Source: Psettodes erumei
Lineage: Eukaryota; Chordata; Actinopteri; Pleuronectiformes; Psettodidae
Length of the DNA stretch: 64,000 nucleotides
NCBI GenBank assembly: GCA_016785225.1
Contig: JAFBJZ010000635.1
Location: 3,935,501-3,999,500 of the forward strand
Direction: 5' to 3'
The notes beneath the pieces are model-generated. The model was not told the DNA's origin and searched no databases. It was given only the letters and a program-made list of their open reading frames with translations. The translations under genes and the position numbers were made by a program. This document shows positions 10,306 to 21,319 of this stretch, piece by piece. Every line of letters begins with the position of its first letter. Position 1 is the first letter of the stretch.

Positions 10306-11510
10306 AGGGTCCTGCAGAGTTACAGCAGACTCACACCAAGCTACATTGTGGATTTTCTTGATGTATACTGTAGTCGGTGGTCATCTTCAGCATGAAGCGC
10401 TGCATGCCATTTATGTGTTAACGTACATGTTGGTGGAGAATGTCTCATGCAGCACCTAAACTGCTGCTCCAGATTATTAAAGAAAAGTTCTTTGGGTTAA
10501 AGAATAGGTTCAAGATTTTTTCAAGTCAATCTTTAAGTTTGTTAATTAATTACTCCTCTCCATACTGGCCATGCAGCAATCACACAATACGCACATACTG
10601 TAATGAGCATGTGAGTGAAATCTCTGAACCTGTCCTTTAACCCTCATCCCATTCCCCTTTATTCTACCGCTCACTTGCACTGTATATAAAGGACATAATG
10701 TAGGCTTACACATTCAAAACAATTTTACAGTATGAAGAACATATTTCACTGATTCTGTTCACAAATGGTAAATGTAAATTGCTTGGTATATATATATATC
10801 AGTGTTTAGTGTGTAGAGATTTTTTTCTTCCATTTTCTTTCTTGGCTATCGATATCTGATTTTGTGTTTAAGGGCTAAACTGTACATTTCTGTGCATTAG
10901 TTTCACAGTGGTGACATATGATGTGAGATTGTTTATGGGTCACACCTCTAGTTAATATTCATATTGCTGTAAATGACAAATGGTATGTGAAGCCTGACTG
11001 GCACCATGTCTCTGCGGGGTGAGTGACGCTGTTGTAAATTGCTGCACTTTGTGTAAGTTGTAACGTTAAACGTATCTCCCTTCAGTTCTGTGCCTTTTGT
11101 TCTGCTCAGAGGAAAAAGCGCTTTGTGAATGAACCTGTGAATGAACCTGTGCTTCCTGTCCGTTGGTGCAGTTTCGTGAAGGTGAGTCTGTGTGTGTACC
11201 GGTGTGAGCGGTAAAACTCAAAGGCACAATCGTACTTTTGTCAACATTTTCAACCACGTTGAATCTGAACTGTACTTGGACATTTTTCTTCTTGAGAAAA
11301 TCGTTACCCGCTACAACGAAAAAAAAAAGAATGTGCCATGGAAAACATGTAGATAGCATGACTGTTGCTAAGTGCAGGACAGAGCTCAAGACTTCCCAGA
11401 AGACACTGCAGGTCACGAGACTCCATGTAACTGCAGGTACTGCAATTGATGGACAAGGCTGGTGATATCCTATGTTATTCTCAGTAAATAAACACAACCA
11501 TTTAATTAAT
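10306..11510 (+). other. chrm5: chrm5 3' UTR with candidate poly(A) signals
   Basis: AT-rich sequence follows the TGA stop. ATTAAA at 10476-10481 and AATAAA at 11487-11492 are candidate polyadenylation signals, giving short and long 3' UTRs of about 0.2 and 1.2 kb. No coding sequence is seen on either strand. The exact cleavage site is inferred. Confidence 0.5.
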
Positions 11511-12841
11511 CTCATTAATGCCATATTCAGTGAACTCAGGCGCTATACTTTGTTTTTAAGTCAGTTCCACATCAACAGTCCTGGTGCATTAAATACTGTC
11601 TACAGCACCAAACCCAGAGTCAAATATAGTCCCTGGCAAACATGGGCAGGGAGGCACAGATGTGCAAAGTTGGACATATGAACATTTCTTGGGATGTGTT
11701 GCAGAATATCACCAGCCTTATCCCTCAAAACAGTTTCCAACAATGTTTTTTTGGCTCAAGACTCCTGATCACAGGTTACGGCCTCAGTGTGATTGAGGAA
11801 GCTCTGGTGGGTCCAGACGTTCTGTTAAATTAAATCCAATGATCTATCAGTACAGCCTGCACACCTCTTGTCTGGTCTCTGCCTTCAGCTTATATTTGGA
11901 GTCACCACCTGTTTACATTTTGTTTTGTTTTGGGGCTTGGTGGGATGCCTCAGTGCCAACATCAGCTGTGAGCAGTTCAACCCAGAAGTGATTTCTCAGA
12001 TGGTTTTATTTGAAGGATTTCTAGAGGAACGAGGAGGTCAAAGTATCTGTTATTTCAAAAGAAGAAGTAAAAAATAAAAACAAAAACAGGCATTTTCTGT
12101 TTTTCCTCAGATTTATCAAGAGACCCTCTGTGGCTCCCAGCCTCCGGCTCTTGACCTAAGAAATAGTAGTAGTTTGACAAAACTATCCTGAATCCCACTT
12201 AGCATCTTGGAGACATATAAATTAATGTGTGTGTACATCAGCTGATGAGCAACAAGTCATTACAATAGAGAAATATTTAAGTAAGTTAGTGGCGATTTAC
12301 AAACCTTTAAAATGTCACAGTCTGTATATATCTTTGTCACAAAACAAAAAAAAAACTTAAGATATCTATATCAAGATACTTTATGTTATGTTTATTTAAA
12401 AAAAAACTACCAGTCAATATATTATTTGATTTTCTTACACTGTCAAATATCAATAACTGCATAAAATCAGCGGAACTACACTCTCAACCTGCATCACTCG
12501 TCTTCATCAGCAGGTACAATCTGTTCTGTTGTCATGGAGATCGTCATGATTTTATCTATGGCTTTTTTAGGTTGTCCCAAATGGTTTAAAGTTAATAATT
12601 TAAGTCAAAAAAGCACAGATAAGTCAGCAGATGTGTCTCCATGACAACAGAGCAAACACTCGACTGATGAAGGAAATGTGATGTTGGCTGAAAGCCTGAA
12701 AAACAACAACTACTGAGTGGACCTGCAGTTCTAGTGATGAAGACACATTCATCATTATTGTTTCCTGCCAGCGACTGACAGTGGAGGACATTTATCACAA
12801 ACACATTTTCTTGGGACTTTAATATGGACTTTACCGTCTGC
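11511..12841. other. Intergenic space between convergent chrm5 and emc7
   Basis: No recognisable gene. It holds an imperfect foldback repeat (12488-12690). Short ORFs here (for example 11642-11833 and 11868-12077) show no domain or match I know. Confidence 0.6.
12488..12690. repeat. Imperfect foldback (inverted) repeat, MITE-like
   Basis: The left arm contains CTTCATCAG, then CTGTTGTCATGGAGA (12526-12540), then TTATCTATGGCTTTTTT. The right arm is its reverse complement: AAAAAAGCACAGATAAG, then TCTCCATGACAACAG (12636-12650), then CTGATGAAG. Arms are about 70-90 bases with mismatches and small gaps. It may be a non-autonomous transposon relic. No target-site duplication was identified. Confidence 0.6.
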
Positions 12842-12847
12842 TTTATT
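12842..12847 (-). terminator. emc7: Candidate emc7 poly(A) signal (AATAAA on minus strand)
   Basis: TTTATT on the plus strand lies about 480 bp beyond the emc7 stop codon. It is the clearest canonical hexamer I saw downstream of that stop. Confidence 0.4.
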
Positions 12848-13328
12848 AAAAGTAAAGCCAGTTACCCTCCACACAGCTCCATCACTCTTTGACCTGCCAG
12901 GAATTCTCATTTTAAATGTACACACCTTAGGCACGTTATGTACATGTGTGTGTGAATTCTGGCCATATGGTACAGTAATTCAAAAAAATGAGAAGGCCAT
13001 GTGCTCACTCTCAAACAAATAAGATGAAATAAAACCAGAGGGTTAGCACAGAAAAGATGGATGAGTGAAAGAGCCACTTGTACAAAGTCGAGAGCGAATG
13101 AAGGATTGCAGCTTCCGTTGAGTTTAAGAAATCAGTGCAGTATGAAAAAAAAAAAACACTTTTTTTTTGCTCAGTTTCCAATAGCATATTCAAGATGCAC
13201 TCAAAACATCTATTCATAAAGAAAACTGTACAATAAACCCAGAGGGGGAAGTGACACTTAAAAATCTTGCTTCCATGGCAGAACTCGTGCTTATCACGGC
13301 AGACTGAGAGGATGTGCTTGTTACACTA

Positions 13329-15117
13329 CTACCTCCTCTTGGCGGCCGGCCTGGTGCCCTTGCTGCTGCCGCCTGCCTTGCTGGAGCCCTTGGAGCCAGA
13401 GAAAAGCTTGGTCATGAGCTCGGAGACGTCCGGGAGTTCAGGGTTGGGGTTCAGCATGTTCATGGACTGCTCCATTTCCTGTGGAGACGACAGTGAAATG
13501 GAAATCCTCATCAACCTTAAAAACACAGTTGATTACCCTGATCTCACTGACTATATGAACAGGAAATCCCCTATCAAACTGATCATCTAATACAATTCAA
13601 AGACACTGCACAATGAACTCCATGTGTGTACAGTATTGTTTGACCCAACACTTTGGGCTAAGCCTTTACCTTTCTCATCTCTGGGTCGTTGGTGTTGACC
13701 ACTTTGGGGAGCAAAACAATGATCAGCAGGGGCAGAACCATCATCATAACCTGCAGGAGCAAAAGAACATTCAATTTAAAACAGCAGATTCATTCATCTT
13801 CTACATGACAGTGAGGGAAACTATTGTCAACATGCCTGCTGAGGAGGCGAGGAAAGATTCAAGGGGAGTTTTACCCCATTAAGTTAATAATATGTAGACT
13901 ACATGAATTATTAACAGTTTTAAAAACCTTGACAGTTCCTGCATCAATGTTTTTACCATTGGGTTCATAAGGAAGTCCGTCCAGCCCCAGGTCTCCCTCT
14001 TCATGAAGTAGCTGTGAGTGCCGCTGGCCCTGATTTGGAGAGGATATGACTGGCGAATTACTTCTGACGTCTTGATGTAGTTGACAAGTCGTGCCCTGTG
14101 AAGTGACACAGGGTTAGCTCAACGTGTCTCGACTCAACGTGAAACATTTGTACCTGCCTTTTCGGCAGCTCGTGACATCGCAGTCTGACCTCATTTTGCC
14201 CTTGGATGTGATATCGACTCGCACTGGTTCAAATCTATAGGTTGGGGTGACGACCTCCACGACGTAAGATCCTGAGGGGACGTCGTTCACGGCGAAACTT
14301 CCATCAGTTCTGTAATAAGAACATACTTTTCTGTTCACTGTCAAGCAACAAAAGTGTTACTACAGAAATTGTGGCCTTATTGTTTTCTCAGGCAACCAAT
14401 GTTTACGTTATGGTGTACTTGTTGTTAGGTGCACTGCTTAGCCTTTAAAGAAGCTGCAGGAAGCTCAGAAAACAAGCTTTAGGTTATTATGCAGTGTGTT
14501 TGTCTGCATCTTTGAGACTACACATTTTAACAATATATCTGGATAACAGATGTTGTTAATCGGCCACAACAACACACACCTCCCTTGCGGCCGAGATTTG
14601 TTTGGGTTACTGCTGCTATTGCGAGACATACAGGCCCAAGTTTACTGTGAAGCTAACGGCTAAATTCAGTGACAGGTCGCTAATGAGGAAACGGACGTGT
14701 GGTTGTCGCATTTGGCGTCAATTACATTCACGGTTATTAAGCTGTGAATTAGCTGTGACGGTCAGGACGTGCCATCTGCCAACAGCGACTGTAAATCAGG
14801 GTAGCCGCTTCGGCTATGCTAACTAACGACATAGCCTCGCTACCAAGCTAGCTAGTTAGCAGGTGTTCACCTCGGGGTTTTTACCTCAAAAACCCGACGT
14901 ATTCTTCTCCTTCCACCAGGACCCTGGCCGTGGAGACCCAGTCTTGTGTTTTCACCCCGGGCACGATCGCTCTGCCCTCGATTTTGAAGCGATCGCCGTT
15001 CGGCTGTGTCGGCACACCTGCGCCAGGCCCCGTTTCCATGTCCGTGAAACACCACGCCACGGCGGCCGCAGCCTGCACCAAGAGCCACAGCAGCGGTATC
15101 CTCTCCCTGCGCAGCAT
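13329..15117 (-). CDS. emc7: ER membrane protein complex subunit 7
   Basis: Five coding exons on the minus strand: 15117-14885 (233 nt), 14309-14190 (120), 14095-13957 (139), 13750-13670 (81) and 13478-13329 (150 with TAG stop). They total 240 residues; human EMC7 has about 242. All junctions are GT-AG and the phases close. Residues 1-22 are a signal peptide (RIPLLWLLVQAAAAVAW). The lumenal beta-sandwich carries GDRFKIEGRAIVPGV, TDGSFAVNDVPSGSYVVEVV and VDITSKGKMRARLVNYIKTS. A WGWTDFLMNPM motif precedes the single membrane helix (VMMMVLPLLIIVLLPKVV, about 165-182). The cytosolic tail has EMEQSMNMLNPNPELPDVSE and ends in KRR. EMC7 is a subunit of the EMC, which inserts tail-anchored and multipass proteins into the ER membrane. 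The gene is convergent with chrm5 and in tandem with katnbl1. An in-frame ATG exists at 15285, but 15117 is preferred because it gives the signal peptide directly. Confidence 0.96.
14310..14884 (-). other. emc7: Intron 1 of emc7
   Basis: 575 bp between donor GAG/GTAAAA and acceptor ttattacag. It includes TAGC-rich sequence near 14800-14865, of a kind common in fish genomes. No coding signal. Confidence 0.85.
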
Positions 15118-15234
15118 CTTACCTGTCTTTATTAAATCAAAACGAGGTCCAGCTATATGTGCGTCGACATGTATTCGACGAGCGGTGTGGAGAAGCAGCG
15201 GAAGACGCGGCGCATCAGCTGTCTCTGCGCAAAA

Positions 15235-15242
15235 TGACGTCA
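15235..15242. promoter_or_regulatory. emc7: Full CRE palindrome (TGACGTCA) in the emc7 promoter
   Basis: A perfect CREB/ATF site lies 118 bp upstream of the emc7 start codon in CpG-bearing sequence (about 15170-15240). By position it is likely a proximal promoter element, and it places the transcription start between it and 15117. Confidence 0.6.
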
Positions 15243-15873
15243 CAAAAAAAGAAAGCAAAACTTTATTGTACAAACAGCGGATCACGCTTCAGTCTCGTTG
15301 ACTCGATTTTACGTCATATTTTACCCTCTTTATGTTCAATGCAGAAAAAAACAATTTCATTTTAAATGTTGTGATCTTTATGATAAAAGTAATATCCCCA
15401 AATTCTTTTCCCTCACTTTTAATTTGTAGATGTATACAGACTTCCGACGATCCACAAACACATTTAATTTGAAACTAGTGTTAGATTCGATGTCAAGCAA
15501 GAAAACATTTGTAAATACGATTTTAGACTGTAACTCCGTTTTAATAGGAAGTGATTATTACTCTCGAGACCTTTCCAGTTCTGTAGATACGGAGCCTATA
15601 CCGTTAAAGTTATCTTGTTACGCCGAGAGCAAAACAAGGAAAACTAAAAAAACTTGTTCGACCACTTTGGAGGACTTAAGCCATTTCACAGACGCACGGG
15701 TTGGAGGGTAACCACAACGAAAAGCAGATTAATAAACTAATATTTTCTTTGCCTTCCTTCACAGGCTTCAATTCTCCTGTAAAACAGCATATTGTTCTTT
15801 TCTTTTTTTACATCACCAGTATTAATGAACACAATAAAAAGATTCCAAGACATGCATTTTGATTTTTGTCAAA
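15243..15873. other. Intergenic space between emc7 and the katnbl1 3' end
   Basis: AT-rich sequence. A 93-residue plus-strand ORF (15430-15711) shows no known domain. In human the retrogene PGBD4 lies between these two genes; nothing like a piggyBac transposase is present here. Confidence 0.6.
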
Positions 15874-15879
15874 TTTATT
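15874..15879 (-). terminator. katnbl1: Candidate katnbl1 poly(A) signal (AATAAA on minus strand)
   Basis: TTTATT on the plus strand, about 575 bp past the katnbl1 stop. It would give a 3' UTR covering roughly 16454-15860. Confidence 0.45.
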
Positions 15880-16454
15880 TAAAAGAAGATTAAAAGAATC
15901 ACTTATTTTTACACTTTACATCATACAGTCAAATATCATATGAAGAGGCAAAATGAAAACAAGCTCTAATAACTTAAGACTGTTGCAGATTCAAGTTCCT
16001 GATTCCAGAGGACCCAGGTGCAAAACATCGAAACAGCGGAGCATCAATTACATCCACGAGTGCATTTGCATTCCATGGCAAAGAGTGGTGTAGTGTGAGA
16101 CAAAGAGCTTGGCACTTCATAGAGCGACAGTACACCCAGTCTCATGGAGGTCCACTAAATATGCCCCTTCACAAGACGGTCCACTTCAATGTGAAGCAGT
16201 CATTTGCTGTTTATTGTTTTGTTGTTGTTGTTGTTGTGTCTTGTTTTGCAGAGAGGCTCTCAGAGCCCTCCTCAAGAGTCTCCAGCTCTCAGTAAGGGGA
16301 GTCGTCTGAATGATCAAGTTCAGTCCCAGTAAGAGGTTTGAGTTTAGGTGGCAGAATGAGCCAGTCCATTTCTCTGGCATGATTATCAGTTGGGAACATA
16401 GCCGTGATGCGGCAAGTAGTGGTCACATCCTCGAGAGTGCTACATTGTCAGCTG

Positions 16455-19298
16455 TCAGCGCAGCTGTGACAGATAAGCCTCCACGGCCTGCAACGACAAG
16501 TGATGATAACACAAGCTGTCGTCAAAGACAGTAACACTTCCTGCGTGCATTTAAATAATATCTGTATTAATGTGCTATCAACATAATGAATAAATCACAA
16601 GGCTCTCAACACATATTTTCAACATTATTCTGTTGTACACAACACAAGAAAGTGGAATGAATGACTACGCATCTTATTTTTGATTTCTGCTTACTACTGC
16701 TCAGAACACAGAATTGGGTTACTTTATTTCCATTCAAAGATCTCATGAACCGGCTCTGACACCATAATAATCTTTAGTGGTTTGACTCATTTCTGTATGA
16801 AACAGGATGTGAGGATGGGAAGAAACGAGGCGCAGAACAAACTCTAAACTCATGATGACGCTCAAGGTTTTTTTTTAGGATGGGAGTGGTTGAGTGTGTC
16901 CACCCAAAATCAACAGAAGGCAGAACACAAACCACAGGAGCACCTGTACAGTCTGGTTAAACACTTCTGGGGTAAATATCTGTGTGTCACCGTGTTCATT
17001 TTCAAACTTTTTCAAGGTGGCGCTGATTCAGTTCCACTGAAATTGTTCTCATTTAGTTTTGTCCACAACAGGAAGAAAAACAGAACCAGTACTTTCAATT
17101 TCCTGAGACCTTCAAATAGTTAACCCAGACAAAACCAGACAGCTACAAGCCATTCCAAACACTTAACAAATATTTTACAGCTACAGCAGCACCAATAAAT
17201 CCCTGGTAAATTCTGTAGTGATGGACCCTCCTCACCTTTGCCAGCTCTCCTGTAGATCCTGGAACCAAACACAACCGGGCTCCTTCTTTCCACAGTTCCT
17301 TCAGCCGCTGCTTCATGACTTCAATATTCCTGCATTTAACGTACAAACATTAAGCAAACAGGATCCCTTTAACAGCTGTAATTACCTTTTATGTCCCGGT
17401 CTGTCACAAAGGGGTTATTACATTATTATTACTACATTTAAGGAAAAACTACCCACCTGTCTTCTGAACAACTGTCCCGCAGTCTTTTCTCATCCTTTGA
17501 AAGTTCTGGCCACCATTTCCTGATGACGGATTGAACCCAGTGTAAACCCACCATTATGTGTCTGTAAAAACCAGATAAACCAGACCAGTGAGTTAGATCA
17601 GTATGTCACATATTAATAAAACACTTTTAGACGTGCTAATTCAAAGAAGCTGAGAAGCTTAGATCAGTGGTGCATCATCTTCTCAACACTAAGACAGCAA
17701 ATCCAATCGCTTGAATCTCAGAACATCTGTGTTACAAATGTATTAGAGAGACAGAGATCATAACACACATGCAATCCCTCAGTGCAACTTACTCTTCGTA
17801 TTTACTGGCAAGAATCACTTTCACTTGGGGCAGGAGGTCAACACAGCAGCCGAGTGACAAACATGGTGCTTCAGTTTGAAGACTGACAAGACAATAAAAA
17901 CACAAAAGATGAAAAAAAGAAACAAGAGAGCTGTGTATCTGTAACATGGACAGAGACAGGCAGCAAATTGTGCTCAAACTGTCTGTATTTACTGGATTCA
18001 GCCTCAAACAGTCACAGGACAAAAAACAGGAAGTTACAGAAACGACGATGGGACCTGTAAATTATAATTTAACAAACACACTTGCATGGATATATGTTCA
18101 TTTTATTCTTTACATTTAAAAGGTAAGATTAACTTTGCTGCACTCAAGGTCAAGTGTGTTTTACATGAAAGTCACATGACAAAACCTAATTTGGTTTCCG
18201 AGCCTCCCTGCTCTTATTAAAACACAAACACCTGGATCAGACTCACTTGTTTGTTAAGACAGGTAAGCAGTTGAGCAGCACCCCCGCGTCTTGAATTCTG
18301 GAAAACCCAAAAGCACGATTAAAAATGAAGCGTGATCACGAAGTGCAAATGTGCACAAGCATCATATTAACTGTCACCACTCTACCTTATTAGGTAGGCC
18401 ACTAATTCACTGGCATTTCTTCGCCAGAGCGTTAGGGCTACTTTTAGTCGTAGATTTCTCCCAAACAGGACGTGAGTCATAGCTTCATGGTCCTTTGATA
18501 GCTGAAAAAGACAAAACGCACAAAAGGAAGTCAGTCTGCATCAGTGTTGCACATTTTATCAACCTGATGGAGGAATTAAAAGCACTGAGGTGCAGGCACT
18601 ACTTTGAACTCTCACCTCAGTAAAGTCGCTGTACTTGGAGCTGGCCCCTGCCATCTTAGAGGCCTCTGCAGAGTTCACAGGGAGGCCGCACTTGTCATTG
18701 TAGTGAATGCCCCACACATCGTCGGAGCACGTCAGCTCATTTTCTTTGTTGGCCATGCCGGGGTCACAGGCACGGACTACATCTGAAGTTCTGCGGTGCA
18801 GCTTTGAGCCCACCTCCACCTGTGGACAACCCTTCCTCTTGCAAGACGACAATCGCTTCGCTGTGCGTGGACTGTGCGCTCCGTAATGCACTTGAAATCT
18901 GCCAAGAGGGAAATCAAGATGGACCAGGTGCAAAGTTGTTTTATTACATAGAACCATAAAATGCAAAGCCACAGACATGGTGACAATGGTTATGGAAAGG
19001 TGCCTTAATGGTCCAGTGACTGAGAGGGGATTATCTGTGGGACACAGATAGTGAGTGAGTTCATAAGTAGATGAATCCCAAGATGTGGATCAGAGACTCA
19101 CCTTTCTTTATCTAATTCTTCCTTATTTCTAATATCCACCTAAAACAAAAGGATAGGGGATGAGGCCACTACTACAATCTCTACTACTACAATACTACTG
19201 AACTGTACTTCACAGTGACCAGGATTTAAGAGACAACTGGGCAAATATTTACACAAGAAGTCATAGTATTTGCTTTCATAACTCCATACCTGCTTCAT
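16455..19298 (-). CDS. katnbl1: Katanin regulatory subunit B1-like protein 1
   Basis: Nine coding exons on the minus strand: 19298-19290, 19139-19102, 18898-18616, 18501-18386, 18297-18247, 17882-17793, 17561-17457, 17329-17236 and 16487-16455. They sum to 819 nt, so 272 residues; human has about 304. All introns are GT-AG and phases close. Diagnostic matches to human KATNBL1: MANKENEL in the largest exon, VALTLWRRNASELVAYLIR, VLLNCLPVLTN, SLGCCVDLLPQVK, MVGLHWVQSVIRKWWPEL, LCLVPGSTGELAK and the last exon AVEAYLSQLR. The C-terminal half (from about residue 108) is a katanin con80-like domain. The basic N-terminal part (SSCKRKGC) may be nuclear-targeting. The human protein is nuclear and modulates microtubule severing by katanin catalytic subunits. 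The N-terminus (MKQVDIRN) is shorter than human, and an in-frame stop lies upstream, so the start is at 19298 unless another 5' exon is used. Confidence 0.94.
16488..17235 (-). other. katnbl1: Last intron of katnbl1
   Basis: 748 bp between donor AAAG/GTGAGG and acceptor cgttgcag. It has no recognisable elements. The final exon holds only ten codons and the stop. Confidence 0.85.
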
Positions 19299-19414
19299 GT
19301 TCTTTTCAGCAGAAAGATGCTGGCAGGATCACAGAAAGCCATTGGATTTAGTCCGGTTGACCTTAGAGACTTCAAGTTGCTAGACATGCTTAACAGCTGC
19401 CATAATAAGGGACC
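19290..19414 (-). other. katnbl1: katnbl1 exon carrying 5' UTR and the start codon
   Basis: The exon runs from an excellent acceptor ('ttgtttgtctcaacag') at 19415 to CAG/GTATGG. Only its last nine bases are coding. The rest contains several upstream ATGs, one frame of which ends in TGA overlapping the start codon as ATGA. Confidence 0.65.
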
Positions 19415-19515
19415 CTGTTGAGACAAACAATTGTGGGACACTCGTTAGTAAAAACACCTCAGTTGTTGAAGCGTTGCAACAAGACATAGTTTCCTATCGT
19501 GGCTTAATAACTTAC

Positions 19516-19573
19516 AGGCTGCCATGCGATGTGCAGCATGTGATAGAAGCTGCAGCAGTGTGGTTAGCGATGA
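19516..19573 (-). other. katnbl1: Candidate 5' noncoding exon of katnbl1
   Basis: 58 bases between acceptor 'ttgcctcacag' and donor GCAGCCT/GTAAGT. It has an ATG at 19539 whose frame continues through the next exon for 47 codons in total. Both splice sites are consensus-like. Its use is inferred. Confidence 0.45.
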
Positions 19574-19914
19574 CTGTGAGGCAAACAATCAAACTGGATT
19601 AAAAAACTTAAACGCTACATTTTAGTGACGAAGGCGTTGGCTGTTGCGATTACAAACATTAACGTAAGATGGTAGAGCTGCAGCAAAAGTCACAGATGTC
19701 ACTAAACGTGGCTCAAAATTAAGCTATATATTTTCTGTCATGCTATAAACGAGAAAGTCGAGGTTTGGTGCAGCACGACACTTCATTTCGTTTCGTCTCT
19801 TCGCTCATATTCATACAGTTAGCTTTAGCTGTTAGCTCTTAGCTCTTAGCTCAAGCGTCAAGGATACACGGAGTCGTAGAGAGCAAACCAGCTGGGCCGC
19901 TAGTGGAAGCTAAT

Positions 19915-19946
19915 TTGCTAGCTAGCTAGCTCTAGCTAGCTAGCAA
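19915..19946. repeat. Near-perfect palindrome of TAGC units upstream of katnbl1
   Basis: Two 15-base arms (TTGCTAGCTAGCTAG and its reverse complement) are separated by CT. The surrounding sequence (19818-19960) is rich in TTAGCTC and GCTAGC units, of a type widespread in fish. Confidence 0.8.
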
Positions 19947-20079
19947 GTTAGCTCCCAACTGTAGGAACATATGGCTTCACAAGTGGCAGTTCAGACATGA
20001 TCTCAAACACTGAAGCTAAACACTGACCGATTCATTTCTGTCACGTTTTCTTGAGGTATTCCCGGCTGCGTAAGTCCAA

Positions 20080-20085
20080 CACGTG
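20080..20085. promoter_or_regulatory. katnbl1: E-box CACGTG, possible katnbl1 promoter element
   Basis: CACGTGAC matches a USF-type E-box. It lies about 0.8 kb upstream of the katnbl1 start codon, where the first exon and promoter should be. No TATA box was identified. Assignment is by position only. Confidence 0.3.
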
Positions 20086-21319
20086 ACAAACAGTTTAAAC
20101 TCGAGCGTAACTCCCCTCTGTGCAGGTTTGCAAGCGTTTCAGAGTTTTCACCATTCAAATGAATACACCGCCGGTGTGTGTGGGGATTGTGGGATTGAAT
20201 TTTGACAAAAAAGAGAAGCTGGAGTTTTAGCGACGACTGCTGGACATGAGGGGATTTAAATCCCATCTTTACCGTGCCATGGCGCCATCCAGTGTCCTGC
20301 AATGGAAAATAAAGAGGGGCATGTTTGGTCTGCATTAGTGTTTCACTGTGAGAGGGCAATAAAAACAATAAACATATTCATTGCAGTATTATAGATAATT
20401 ATAAAAACACCTTTTATAAGGAACTGATTAAAAAGTTGCATATTATTTCATCCCACGTACACATGCACAACACATACATAATACATAAAATGGAATAACT
20501 AATAACTTATTATTTTTGCATGAATCCAGCTTTGCCTTTTTAATGTGAATTCCTTTTATTTTGTTTTGCTTGGGACTGAATCATTCATGATCCGGCCTCT
20601 GAGCCTGGACGTTGTTTATGATCGTCTTTTTACTGCAGGGACTTGAGCAGAGTTTTAATCATGGATAAGACCTGGCAATTTAGGGCTTAAGAATTTGTCT
20701 GAGCAGCTGATTCTCAAAAATGGGCTCCATCTGTTGTCGGTGGTATTTTCTTTGGACATACAGTAGCCTGTTTAGGCTGGATCACTCAAAATGGATTACT
20801 AAAAAAAACTTCTGCCAGAGATTTCTGTTATTTTGCTGAAATATTTGGAACCAGCGGTCATGCATTGTGCACGCTGGTCATTTTAAAGAGGATTTTGAAA
20901 AATACCAGTGTTTAAATATCACATTAAAGTGGGTGAATAAGGCATTATCATTAAAGGAACAAGTCGTATGTGTAGACAGAACAAGCAGCAAGTTAGCTTA
21001 GTTTAGCAGGAAACAGCTAGCTTGGCTCCATCCAAAGGTAACACAACTGAATACAAGCTAACTAATCAACAGGTTAGTGGTTTAAACATTCATAATTCAG
21101 TTTTAAGTGGGCAACAATAAAAAATATTGCAAGTTAATTAACTTTAGAGGTGCTGGAAGGAAGATTTTGTTACCTCGGACCTCGGACAACTTTCTTGGAA
21201 GAGGCAAATGAATGTTATTTTCCAAAAGTGACCAACTATTTCTTTTAGGGTGATCATGGGGCCACACTCCCAAAATGTGAGAGCTCAACCGTGGTCCTTC
21301 ACCTCAGACATTGTCTTAC
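20086..21319. other. Upstream flank of katnbl1, nothing firm
   Basis: A 121-residue minus-strand ORF (20368-20003) overlaps the likely promoter region and has no recognisable domain. The rest is AT-rich and unique-looking. Confidence 0.5.

Noticed and set aside
18559..18978. 139-codon ORF as a stand-alone gene
   Set aside because: It is the largest katnbl1 exon (18898-18616) extended into both flanking introns.
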